DNA from: Nymphaea colorata
Lineage: Eukaryota > Streptophyta > Magnoliopsida > Nymphaeales > Nymphaeaceae
DNA: 32,784 bases
Reading direction: 5' to 3'
Assembly: GCF_008831285.2 (NCBI RefSeq)
Contig: NW_022204851.1
Span: 1-32,784, forward strand
The notes under the pieces are model-generated. The model searched no databases and had not been told where the DNA came from. It worked only from the letters and a program-made list of their open reading frames with translations. A program made the position numbers and the translations under genes. Shown here piece by piece: positions 10,635 through 20,397 of the stretch (position 1 is the stretch's first letter; every line of letters starts with the position of its first letter).

Positions 10635-11122
10635 AGGAGGTGGCATCATTACTGGTTTGTCAACTGCGGCATCTGCATTGGAAGCTGGGGTTTCAGCTGG
10701 TGCCGGATCTTCCATAGAACTGGTCGCCGGGTCAGAGGGGAGCTGGTATCGTGAAGATGATGGCACCAATTCCTTTGAGTTGGGCACATCAACCCTCGGT
10801 GCGGCCGGCACCCCTTTTGGATGAGATTTCTCCACCTGATTCCACCAAATCAACCCCCAAAGAAAAACAAGTTCTCCGCCTGATTCCCAAAAATCAAGCC
10901 CTGAAGAAAACAACCCCTAAGAAAACCAGAAAACACATAAATGAGATGTTGGAGTCGACAACAAACCCAAGAATAGGTAAACAATAACAAATAAGATTTG
11001 GGCAAGGTTTGCTTCATCCGAATACCTTGAGATGCTTGCTTCTTGGCACCGGCGATGGCATAGAAAGCTTCACCGATTAAGAGATGCACCTGGTGGAAAC
11101 CATGGCTCCCTTCTCTGATCAT
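10628..11122 (-). pseudogene. Possible two-exon gene fragment, minus strand
   Basis: An ATG at 11122 opens a short block (about 32 codons, containing LLIGEAFYAIAGAKKQAS) that stops at a GT donor context (CAAG/GTATTC, 11026/11025). After about 110 to 190 bases, AG acceptors (10917 in TTTTCTTAG, or 10836 in AATCAG) precede a proline-rich frame containing GVPAAPRVDVPNSKELVPS and PAPAETPASNADAAVDKP. This frame can end at a GT donor at 10627 (CCCG/GTTTGT). The GC-rich, low-complexity second block looks like a protein linker. The phases of the two blocks do not agree with either acceptor, so a joined product is not shown. The region upstream (11140-11260) is rich in GGGAGA and resembles a 5' leader. 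The family is unknown. Confidence 0.35.
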
Positions 11123-11721
11123 GTTTCCCTCTCTCCCCTTTCTCCTACTCCTTCTCCCCCACTTTTCTCCTCTCTGAGCGGATGTCAGTCGCTCTTCCTC
11201 TTTCCTGTCTTCCTGAAACGGCAAAAGGAGAGAAACAAAAAGAAAAAAAACGGAAGGGTCAAATACAATGACGAGTCCCAAACCAATATTACAGTATGGA
11301 TGGGGCGAGCAAGGTTGAATTCGACTTGGAAATGTGAGAAAAAATACAACAAAAAAAAAACACACAAAAATCGTCATATGATGTGTGCACTTGGATATGG
11401 TCAACCCATTTTTTCACTTTTCTTTTCCATCTGTTGTGGTCCGGTGGACTCAAAATGTTTCCTTCGTGGGTCTAGTGTGGTAAAACCATAGAAAGGTTCT
11501 CTGTTTGCATTTGATATAGATCAAACTTATGAGTTGTTTATCTCATAAGAAGGATGGGATCCGGGAAATGACCCCTCCAATCAAGGGGGGCCATGTTCTT
11601 AGAGAGATGTGTCTAGATGGTGGTCAGTTTTTGGATCTCTCTCGATTGTATCTTGTTTAACAAAGGATTTAGCTTAAATCTACTGTTTTGACAAATAGCA
11701 AATTTGAAAACCATTGTTTAT

Positions 11722-12088
11722 GGGTTGTTTGACAAGGCCGGAATTGCATAATTATGTAAATAAAATTTTCTTTTTTGAGGAAATGGGAATTGAATCCTCA
11801 ATCAAAGATTTTATGTTTTAAGATTATAGTTTCATTCTTGAATCAAAATTTAGGAATCATGATTCTATTCTGAGGGGTGGAATTATGATTCCTTAAACTT
11901 ATAATTTATTCGTTTTTCTTTGAGCACGTCATCATAGTTTTATTTCATCAATTTTAAACTTTAAATTGTGATTTTGTCAAAAACATCATTTTCAAAATTA
12001 GACTCAAAACCCTAGACTATCAAATTAAAAGTCAAACTAGAACTAGAGTTTTCATTCTAATTCCAGTTTGAAGTGCCATCAAACACCC
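11722..12088. mobile_element. MITE-like element with imperfect terminal inverted repeats
   Basis: The left end is GGGTTGTTTGACAAGGCCGG and the right end, reverse-complemented, is GGGTGTTTGATGGCACTTCA, both followed by GGAATT. The interior is AT-rich and packed with GAATC/GATTC words, including the palindrome GAATCATGATTC (about 11847-11858). Length is about 367 bp. A target duplication could not be fixed, so superfamily is uncertain (Harbinger- or hAT-type). Confidence 0.6.
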
Positions 12089-12253
12089 ACTTATGATCAC
12101 CACTATCTTTTAAATACATTAGGCCACGTTTGATAGCCAAGAAAAATACTGTAGATTGGGTGGTTTTTTTCAATTTCGTACGGCTTCAACCGGTGTCATC
12201 AAACGCAGAAAAAAAATCCACGCAAAAAAGGCTCGATCGGGGTAAGTTTCCCC

Positions 12254-12293
12254 TGGAAAAAAGTCGGACCCCGAGGGGTCCGACTTTTTTCCA
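12254..12293. repeat. 19-bp perfect hairpin with 2-base loop
   Basis: The left arm 12254-12272 (TGGAAAAAAGTCGGACCCC) and right arm 12275-12293 are exact reverse complements around a GA dinucleotide. A loop this short is unstable as RNA or cruciform, so the structure more likely arose as a replication fold-back. It sits close to the left end of the Harbinger-type element. Confidence 0.95.
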
Positions 12294-12440
12294 AGGATTT
12301 TTTTTTTGCCCGTTACCTTCATTCTTCGTGTCCTGTCTCTTCTCTGTCACCACCGCCTCTTCCTCTTCTGTCGCCACCACCTCTTCCTGCCTCAACCGAG
12401 TTTGGTTGAGCTCACGGCAGCGTCTCCTTCACTCTCTTGT

Positions 12441-12770
12441 TCAAGTATGAAATGTGAACCCTCTTTTGCTCTCTCTCTCTCTACCTCCCATTCCCTCTTG
12501 CTCCTTGTCTCTCTCTATCTCCGTCCATCTTGCCCCAACCTGCCTCCCTGCTGATTGAACAAGAGAAGGGGCGGTTCTGCGTTCCCCATAAAACTCCATT
12601 GGTGTCGTGGGCGTCAAAACATGATTTTGATTGTTAACATGATTATCCTTATCTTCATCAGTGTAATTTGGGCGTATCAAAGATGCCCTAATCGAGTCCT
12701 CGACATTGAATCCCTGCGCCGGCATGGATATCCCCTTCTCCAGATGAGGGATGTCCGGCTTCACGAACAC
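12441..12770 (-). other. Open frame inside Harbinger-type element, possibly captured
   Basis: The minus strand is open for about 109 codons, including HLEKGISMPAQGFNVEDSI and RASLIRPNYTDEDKDNHV. The last third is low complexity, arising from a CT-rich tract on the plus strand. The plus strand upstream (12310-12560) looks like a pyrimidine-rich 5' leader. It may be a piece of host gene picked up by the element, or chance. No domain is recognised and I would not treat it as a gene. Confidence 0.2.
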
Positions 12771-12924
12771 TCAATTTTTTACCTCCAAAAAGATTTCCAA
12801 GCCATCAAACATGGCCTGAAAATAGAAAAAGGAAACTTTACCTTAGGTAAACTTACCCTGGATTTTTTCCCTTGAAAAAATCTTCCCTCTGAAAAAATCC
12901 AAGCCATCAAACGTGGCCTTAATC

Positions 12925-13690
12925 TCAAGTTAGAAGGGATGAGATTTGATATGAGAACTTTAAGACACAAGCCCTACAAACAACATAATCTTTGCATAGT
13001 GCACAAACACATATATATTTATAAAGTTTGTACATTATACATATATATAATATATATACATATATGCTATATATCCATATATAAATATTTATACATATGT
13101 ATAATACATATACATATATGCTAATGTATATACGTACAAATGTATATATATATAGTGTTGTGTAATATGCGTATACACATGTATAATATAATATATATAT
13201 TACGTCCAATGCATACATAACATATACATGGTATTATACATTGTACATATTTATATATAGATATTAATACATGTATGTAATATATATCTACATATCATTG
13301 ATTTCAAGTTAGAAGGGATGAGATTTGATTTGAGATCTATGAACTTTAAGACGCAAGGCCTACAAACAGCATAATCTTTCCATAGTGCACATACACTTAG
13401 ACATTTATAAATTTTGTACATTATACATATATATAATATACATACATATATGCTATATATCTATATATAAATATTTATACATACATATAATATATATACA
13501 TATATGCTAATGTACACACGTACAAATGTATATATTATGTATATATATATATATGTACATATAGTGTTGTGTAATATGCGTATACACATGTATAATATAA
13601 TATATATAATGCATACATAACATATGTATCGTAGTAGACATTGTATATATTTATATATAGATATTAATATATGTATGTAATATATATCTA
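12925..13690. repeat. Direct tandem duplication, 379-bp period
   Basis: The segment starting TCAAGTTAGAAGGGATGAGA at 12925 recurs at 13304. Both copies continue in parallel through ACAAACA(A/G)CATAATCTTT, GTGTTGTGTAATATGCGTAT and TTTATATATAGATATTAATA. Divergence is moderate, with small indels in the TA-rich parts. The first copy begins four bases after the TTA target duplication of the Harbinger-type element. Confidence 0.93.
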
Positions 13691-13745
13691 TATATTTACA
13701 CTAATGTACATATATATGTTAGATGTATATGTACGTATTACGTAA

Positions 13746-13786
<41 letters not shown>

Positions 13787-14780
13787 TATATGTTATATGT
13801 ACATACATTATAAGTACATATTTGTATATTATATGCATACATTCATTATAAGTACATATGTGTATATTATATGCATGTATACATATATATATGTATGTAC
13901 ATACATAGATATATGTATAAAATAATATTAATATGCACATATATATAGTATGAACGTGTATGTCCATATGTTTGCATATATGTGTTACATACATACATAC
14001 ACATATGTATTAACGTATATATACAAACGTACATATATGTGTATAGGTACCTATATGCTGAAATTATGCCTATTATATACGTATATATAATGTATATGTG
14101 TATACGTACATATATATGTGTGTGTGTACATATGTATATATAACATATTCCTATACATAACATATATACATATATTATATATATGTATGTATACATATAA
14201 TATATTTTATTGTAACATACTATATGTACATTTGTACAATGTATTACATATACACATAACATACATATATTTTATATATATATTGTATGTACTCATATGT
14301 ACGTATATATAATATAAACGTATAACGTATTACTATAAATAACATATATACATATATTATATATATGTACCTGTACATATAATATATTTTTACTGTAACA
14401 TACTATATGTACATTGGTACAATGTATTACATATATAATATACACATAACATACATATATTTTATATACATATTGTAGTACATATTCATAAGTGTATACA
14501 TATTGTATGTTCTCACATTTATCTACCTATAATATATACAAAGTTATATATGTGTACATATATTCTTATTGTATAACATTATACACATATATATGTGTAT
14601 ATACATATATAAATGTGTACATCTAAAAATACTTATAATATATATAACATCTATTAGCATTACATATGTACAAATTATACATATACATGCATATATGTCT
14701 TATATACATATTACATGTATAATATAATATGTATCCATATGAACATGTATATAAGTATCACAAATGTACATATTATACAC
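13690..14780. repeat. AT-rich cryptic satellite (TACATATATG words)
   Basis: Over 1 kb consists of TATATA, TACATA and TGTATA words. Clear internal duplications include a 48-bp period (CATTATAAGTACATAT at 13806 and 13854) and a 182-bp period (AACATATATACATATATTAT at 14159 and 14341, parallel for about 140 bases). A TA run lies at about 13750-13783. Open frames rich in Tyr and Ile on both strands are by-products and are not annotated. Confidence 0.9.
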
Positions 14781-14842
14781 AATGTTATAAAAAAGCTTAT
14801 CGTAAGGCGTTTCAGTCTGAGGTGGAATCTAATCCCTGATAG

Positions 14843-15555
14843 TGATGATGCCGATCGATCTTCTCAGGTCTTCCGCTACAACGTCCAATGATCAGCAAAC
14901 ATAAGACTCAAGAATGGTGGAAATGATTGGGAAATATAAAAAGATCGAGCGAGAGAGGGAGTTGTGCAAAGATGATCGAGGTCGAGAGATTGCAAGAGAA
15001 ACAGAAAATACATTATAAAGAGAGAGATATAGTTGTCCAAAACCTCGATCGTTTGTTCCGCGGGTTATGTGAAACCCTCATTCGAGTGATGGCTTTCCGT
15101 CGCTCACAACGAGGTGATGATGCAGATCAATCTCCTAGGTCTTCCACTACAGCGTCCAATGATCAGCGACCACGAGACTGAAGAATGGTGGAAGAGATTG
15201 GGAAATATCAAAAGATTGAGCGAGAGAGGGAGTTGGACAAAGATGATCGAGGTCAAGAGATTGCAAGAGAAACAGAAAATACATTATAAAGAGAGAGAGA
15301 TAGTTGTCCAAACCCTCGCTCGTTTGTTCCACGGGTTGTGTGAAACCCTCATTCGAGTGATGGCTTTCTGTTGCTCACAACGAGGTGATGATGCCGATCA
15401 ATCTCCCAGGTCTTCCGCTACAGCGTCCAATGATGAGCAAACATGAGACTCAAGTATGGTGGAAGTGATTGGGAAATATTAGCGAGAGAGGGAGTTGGGC
15501 AAAGATGATCGAGGTTGAGAGATTGCAAGAGAAACAGAAAATACATTATAAAAAG
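14843..15555 (+). repeat. 272-bp tandem repeat, about 2.6 copies
   Basis: Copies start at TGATGATG(C)... 14843, 15115 and 15386 (periods 272 and 271). Each contains AGGTCTTCC(G/A)CTACA, GCGAGAGAGGGAGTTG, AAAGATGATCGAGGT and AGAAACAGAAAATACATTAT. The third copy lacks about 15 bases after GGGAAATAT and stops after the AATACATTATAAA word. Frames of 84 and 110 codons run across copies, with a charged peptide (MIEV(E/K)RLQEKQKIHYKE). Because the period is not a multiple of three, each copy is read in a different phase, which argues against coding. Composition is far less AT-rich than the satellite on the left. Confidence 0.93.
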
Positions 15556-16880
15556 ATGATGTGCACCCCATCCTTGACACCATCGACTATCCCCTTGAGC
15601 GGGTCCACCCCAAAACATCCCTCCTCCAAACACGTCTTATAGATTTCCAGTCGGCTTGTCGACGACCCACCCCTAGCCACTCCCTACCCCAGCCCGCAGT
15701 AGGTCACGTTGTGCACGATGGTGCTAGCCCTCTGCGGTCGACTTGGTGTGGCTTCCATGCCCCACTATGTCCCTGGGCGAGCTCATCAGCGTACTGGGCC
15801 CGTTTGACTCGGGGACTTTTGCCACCCCGAATGAGTTATAATACCAAGCATCGATCACCTTCCTGAGTCGAAGTTCGCCCATCAGCTCTATTTTGGATAT
15901 AGGTATGTGATTTCAAATTAGAGCATAAATTTAAACATGTTGCAGTTGGATGTTTTGTAGTTTGGCCCTTCCATGCACGTTCCTTTCCCTCTTAATGGTA
16001 CATCATTGAAATTCGGTGATTCGGGCCAAATTCCTAACAGACGCCACAAGAGAAGGAGAATTGGTTAAGTAATACCTGATATTATGTCTAAGTAGACTAC
16101 TAAAAGAGAATATTATGCACTTGGAACACAGAACATTTTTAGAACATGTGTTTCAAGAATGCTATGTTTTTGTTTAGGAAATATGATATAATTACTTACT
16201 TCTGGCATTTGATTGCTTAATTTAGGAATGATAACCGTGATTGGATCATTTTTCTCAAAATAAGAACATAACGTGTGTTTATTAAGAAAATGTGTTCAAA
16301 GAGCACACAATTTTTCTTACCAAATGCCTAATGATATTGGAATTTGAATTAAAATTGAAGTTTGGGTAGCGAATGATTGACAGATTATCGATGACATATG
16401 CTTCATATGTGATTGGAATCGATAGGTGGGTACATGGGATCTCATGGTTGTGGCAATAAATAGGTAGACATAAAAGAAATAAGGTGCGGCATGGAGTAGC
16501 ATTAGTAAAAATTGGAAGCTTGACCAGATCCCTGCTTCGTAAAATTTAAAAGATTTCCTATCCAAATCTCAAAGAACCAAATTCCCAGGTCCCATCTAAA
16601 GGAAGAGTGATTTGTACAACGGAATCTCTTTCCTGAAAAGATTGTAAGCAAGGTATAAGGTGTTCGAAAAGGAATGTGGTGGACTGTTTTTTTGCATCTC
16701 TCTATTGCGTAATGAACCAAGATTCCTGGGATGCTCATAAAATATCTCTGAACGACTCATAAGGGCAAGGAGATCAAGGGGATTTATTTGATTTTGGAGA
16801 ATGTCAGTTGAATATAGTGGGAGGCTTTCCGATCTTTTATGCCGACAGATCAAATTTAGATCCATATCCAGTGTAATTTC
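15556..16880. other. GC-richer block then unassigned AT-rich DNA
   Basis: The section 15556-15870 is GC-rich and open for about 100 codons on the plus strand (starting HPILDTIDYPLERVHPKTSL). No motif is recognised; it may be retroelement debris carried with the tandem repeat. From 15870 to 16880 the DNA is AT-rich, with short minus-strand frames lacking motifs. No gene is supported. Confidence 0.4.
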
Positions 16881-19560
16881 AAATTTAGAACTTGTTGCAT
16901 GGTGGGAACCTAGACCTGGCTAGCGATTGCTACGCCCGAGAATAGATCCCAAGTCTAGAATCAACTCGCGGGAGCCTAAAGTCCAAACTTAATCAAATTA
17001 TATTTACAAATTATATCCCCACTAGACAGCAACCCCAACTTAATAGTACCCTAGGTAAAAGATACAAGTGTGTTTTCCCAGACCCATGGTTTAAATTATA
17101 CTACAACACTAAGGGGATCAAGGCTTGTACAAACGTGAGCGATACAAATTTAACTCTCACAACTCACTCAACATTCATTCACAAACCATTCATCCATAGA
17201 ACGGCCAAACCATGCCCTTTCCCTTTGGTGGTCTGGCTATCAGGAGGCGTGTCTTGGCAAGGTGCCTTGGAGGGACTACCGATAGTAACAATTGTCTAGA
17301 GCCTGGTTTAGAAAAGAATTACACTTATAACCCCGTTCTATAGGATGTTGAGAAGTTACCTAGCCGATGAGAGATCGACTTAAACAGCAATAGATCCGAG
17401 AGAAAGCCGGTGGCAAAGCCACTCTCAGATATCTCTCAGCAAGGAGGCTAGGCCCGCCCGGCCTAGGATGGCTTGTGGACTGGTGGAAGCTGGCTGAGAG
17501 AGATGGAGTGTCCCGGCAATGGAAGGGGATGGCACTGGGGCTGCCTGCTACACCTGATGGATGGAGTGTGGTTGCTGCAGGCCTCGGACGGCCAAGAGAG
17601 ATAGCAACGTGATGGAGGAGTGCCCGGATGGAGGCAGGGGCTCGGCCCGCCTGGCTGAAGTCGCCTTGGTGCTTATGACTATGTTCGGTGGAAGGGTGCA
17701 ACAATGGAGGCTGCAAGAAGAGGTTGTCTGATGAAGTGGTGGTGGTGAACTGAGATGCACACGACCAATCCTTGGAGAGGGAACCTAACTAGTTTGACTC
17801 CAAGGAGACAAGCCGATCTCTGAACAAGGAGGTGAGCTTGGTATAGGTTTAGGTAGGCTCGGTTTAGGTGAAGCAGGTTAGGTCTAGTTGAAAGTGGTTC
17901 CGTAGTGGAGTGGGCTTGGTCTAGACGTGAGATGGAGGTTAATTGCTAAGAGGGTCGGTTATGACTTAGAGATAGGTGAAGGGTTGTGCGAGAGAGGGTG
18001 GAGAGTTACACGAGAGAAGATGACACTAATGATTAGGATCAGTTAGGCTAAGGGGTTTAAGTCAAGAGACATGCGAGGGGAGTGGTTCACTAATGATGGG
18101 TGAAGGCTAGTAATGACGAGGAGGAGGAGTTAGCATGAGGTGGAGGTTGATTGAGGCTTATCTGAAGTGGAAATGGTTGGTTATGAGAGGTGAAGAGGCT
18201 AAGAGGTTTGAGAAGGGTCTCCCTAGCTAAGGAAATTGAATACGTACCTTAAGTCCTCAATGATGGCTGATGATGGTGTGAGTGGAGGTGAATGGCTGAA
18301 GAGACACACGGTGGAGGGATTTGTAACTCTAGTCTTTTAAGATGGGGAGCTCAAGAGGAGGCTGCGACGTGTAACGGTCGCAGCCTGCGCCCTCTCCTTA
18401 ACTTGATTTAGTGCCCACATGATGGGAATACCCTTGCCAATTAATTCGAACTCTAGTAATGAATCAAACTGACCATGGGCAAATCAAGAATCCACTGAAA
18501 TGATTGGGCTGGACCAAAAACTCATCGGAAAAGTAACAGCGATTGGTTGCACCGGCGGTAGCACACAGATTTCCGACTGGGAGAGAGTTCTTCACGATGG
18601 CTGGTCGGATTCGCCTGAAACTTGGTGGGGATGTTGCTAAGATCTGGGCTATTATGCTGGGGTGAACGAGAGAGTGAAATTCGCACTTGGTTGCTTCAGA
18701 TTTTGCCTGCAACTTTCACCCAGGCACCGCTTGCTTTCTGCAAAGCCGAGTGAGCGATGTGGTTGAACAAGGGTCGGCTATAGCAGAAAATCCATATCCT
18801 TTCTAGACAGCAATTCTCGAATTGATGTGGAGTGACTTGCTGCTGCCGTGGACAGAATTCTCAGGTTGATTCACCATCGAATTGACAGAAATCTGACTGG
18901 CCTTCTACCAATGGATTTCGATGAACCTTCGGATTCTCACCTTGACAAGCAGTCCGATAGACTAGGCTGCGATCTACCTTTGCGGCATCTCTTTCTCTGA
19001 TTTTGACAGATATTAAAAAGCTTACTAGGGCCGATCTTAACCTATCTTAAGCTCTGCTCGAGATGGAAGGTACCGGCAGATGAATTCGGTTCCTCCCTTA
19101 ATCTCTAGCAGCTGGAGTCATTGCTTTATTACTAGTCGACTAGAGCCACGAGTCGATTTCCATCAAGCCTTCCCGAGATAGTTCTCCTGCCTCTAACTTC
19201 TTTCGGGGATGAAGAAGTTGCACCATGAGAAGATAGCAGTTCGGTCGGGGAATTTGTGCCTAGGATGAAGATGCTCTAAGAGGATTTTCGGTGGTCTCAA
19301 AGGTCGTCTCCAAACCTGTGTTGCTTCGACCAGAGCCACGGGTTGGAGCTTGGGATTCCAGTCACCGGCGGTATGACAATGAGAGGAAGAGAGAGGCGAG
19401 AGCAAATTCACACGAAAAACTTAACTTCTAATTCTTGATTGCATACTGAAAAAAGACTTACAAAAGAGTTTAAGTACTTGAAATAAAACCGGTTCTAGCA
19501 CATGAACCAAGACAGTTGCTGAAATAAAGGACTCGACTATAAGCAAATGCATGAAAGGGA
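16880..19560. other. TE-like, mostly non-coding region of higher GC
   Basis: The composition is purine-rich on the plus strand (many GGTTGAG, GAAGTGG and GGTGAAGG words between 17760 and 18330), with stops in all frames over long distances. This resembles the long LTR or spacer of a plant Gypsy element. On the minus strand a TTTTGTAAG/CAATCAAGAATTAGAAG stretch at 19400-19470 resembles an LTR R-U5 segment, but I could not find paired LTRs or a convincing primer-binding site. No gag or pol motifs are seen. Confidence 0.35.
18359..18386. repeat. 10-bp inverted repeat (hairpin)
   Basis: The arms AGGCTGCGAC and GTCGCAGCCT are perfect complements around an 8-base loop. It is GC-rich in a mixed-composition region. 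There is no T-run that would make it a terminator and no known role. Confidence 0.85.
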
Positions 19561-19641
19561 AGTCGAGACAAGATGTCTCGGAAGTTCAGTGAGTTTGGCT
19601 TATCTCTCGCCGGTTCAGCCATATAACCTGCCAAAGTTTAG

Positions 19642-19936
19642 CCTTAGCCTTGCCATGCATGGACCGGGTCAGGACTACACTCAGGGTTCGAACTCGCTAT
19701 AACCAGATCTAGGTCTAGTTCCCGTGCCTGCTCAGCCTTGAAGTATTCAGCCTGCTGCCCACACTCCGCTGATGATGCTCCGCCCACACCGCCCGCTGCA
19801 TCAACTTCAAATTCTGCGTTAGCCTCCTTTAGCCCATCTATGCTTTCCATTATGCTGGCCCCAAACCTGGCCGAAGGCACTCGGCTCTCTTGGCCGTGCT
19901 GGCCCTGGTTCCTGGCCTCCCTGTAGGAAGGTCTGC
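19642..19936 (-). other. Unidentified ORF (C-terminal type)
   Basis: The minus strand is open from about 19936 to TAA at 19644-19642. The product begins around RPSYREARNQGQHGQESR and continues with SIMESIDGLKEANAEFEV, a Gly/Ala-rich segment and ELDLDLVIASSNPECSPD. The composition is protein-like, with no in-frame ATG of good context near its start. It directly follows a tRNA-like segment on the same strand. It could be a gag-like fragment of the surrounding transposon debris. No known domain is recognised. Confidence 0.3.
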
Positions 19937-19980
19937 ATCATTGCACTTGCCACCATTTGTGGCCCAGAGGCGTAACACCT

Positions 19981-20048
19981 AGAACATGAGACTCAAACCT
20001 AGATCTTTTGAGTGTAAACCACCATGCTACCTAGTTAAACTATGCCCC
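19981..20048 (-). mobile_element. tRNA-like segment (possible SINE head or tRNA relic)
   Basis: On the minus strand a box A-like TAGTTTAACTAGGTAGC (20042-20026) is followed by a box B-like GGTTTGAGTCTC (19999-19988). The outer 7-mers GGGGCAT and ATGTTCT can pair, with several G-T wobbles, as an acceptor stem. The D and T stems do not pair well and the length is 68 bases, so it is not a working tRNA gene. A polymerase III SINE head is the best guess. No poly-A or poly-T tail or target duplication was found. Confidence 0.4.
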
Positions 20049-20061
20049 TTGAAGCATTTAT

Positions 20062-20397
20062 TGCACAGTCAAATGCTGGTGAAAGCTATGTGGCACCACC
20101 ACAAGTGCGACAAAAGGTTGTGCACTTTAATTTCATATGTTCTTTGAAGGTTGTCCAAGCGCCTTCCCCTGTGTTTGAATGGCAAGAGTATGTCTGAGAC
20201 AAAAGGTCCGAGTCATGCGTTCTTCTCCATCATTCAGGCGTATAGCTCGACATACTTAACAGATTGAGCCTTCTCTAAATGAATAATTTTCTAAAGGGAC
20301 TTGGAGAATTCAAATGGAGTATGGGAAACAAGCAGCGACACGTTCAAAATCATTCTGGTTAAGAGAAACAAATAATTTTCTCCAGATCAGGATTCAC
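20062..20397. other. Flank of subtilase relic, no clear exon
   Basis: On the minus strand this is where the subtilase catalytic domain should continue after the Asp motif. I see only weak hints: a CHSNTGEGAW stretch near 20120-20150, where the family has a CQTGE-type segment. No open frame or clear splice border supports an exon. Confidence 0.4.

Larger units (their letters stand above)
12122..12918. mobile_element. PIF/Harbinger-type non-autonomous element with TTA target duplication
   Basis: The left terminus is GGCCACGTTTGATAGCCAAG. The right terminus, reverse-complemented, is GGCCACGTTTGATGGCTTGG. Both ends are flanked by TTA (12119-12121 and 12919-12921), the target duplication expected for PIF/Harbinger elements. 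Length is 797 bp. A second, slightly diverged copy of the right terminus (CCAAGCCATCAAACATGGCC) lies at about 12797-12816, so about 100 bp at the right end is duplicated or one copy is nested in another. The interior has a near-perfect hairpin, a CT-rich tract and an open minus-strand frame (12441-12770), but no transposase. Confidence 0.82.

Noticed and set aside
12925-14312. Several frames of 60-130 codons rich in Tyr, Ile and Cys
   Set aside because: They arise from TACATATATG-type repeat DNA; no motif, no plausible start, and both strands are open.
14927-15446. Overlapping 84- and 110-codon frames as a repeat-encoded protein
   Set aside because: The 272-bp period shifts phase between copies, and the GAGAGAG purine bias alone keeps frames open.
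14843-15555. CRISPR-like array
   Set aside because: Only 2.6 copies of a 272-bp unit without short repeats and variable spacers; the genome is a plant's.
17360-17760. Minus-strand frames of 118 and 70 codons
   Set aside because: Pro/Ser/His-rich translations of a purine-rich repeat-like region, mutually overlapping in different frames, without motifs.
18359-18386. Rho-independent terminator
   Set aside because: The hairpin has no following T-run and bacterial-type termination does not apply to plant nuclear DNA.
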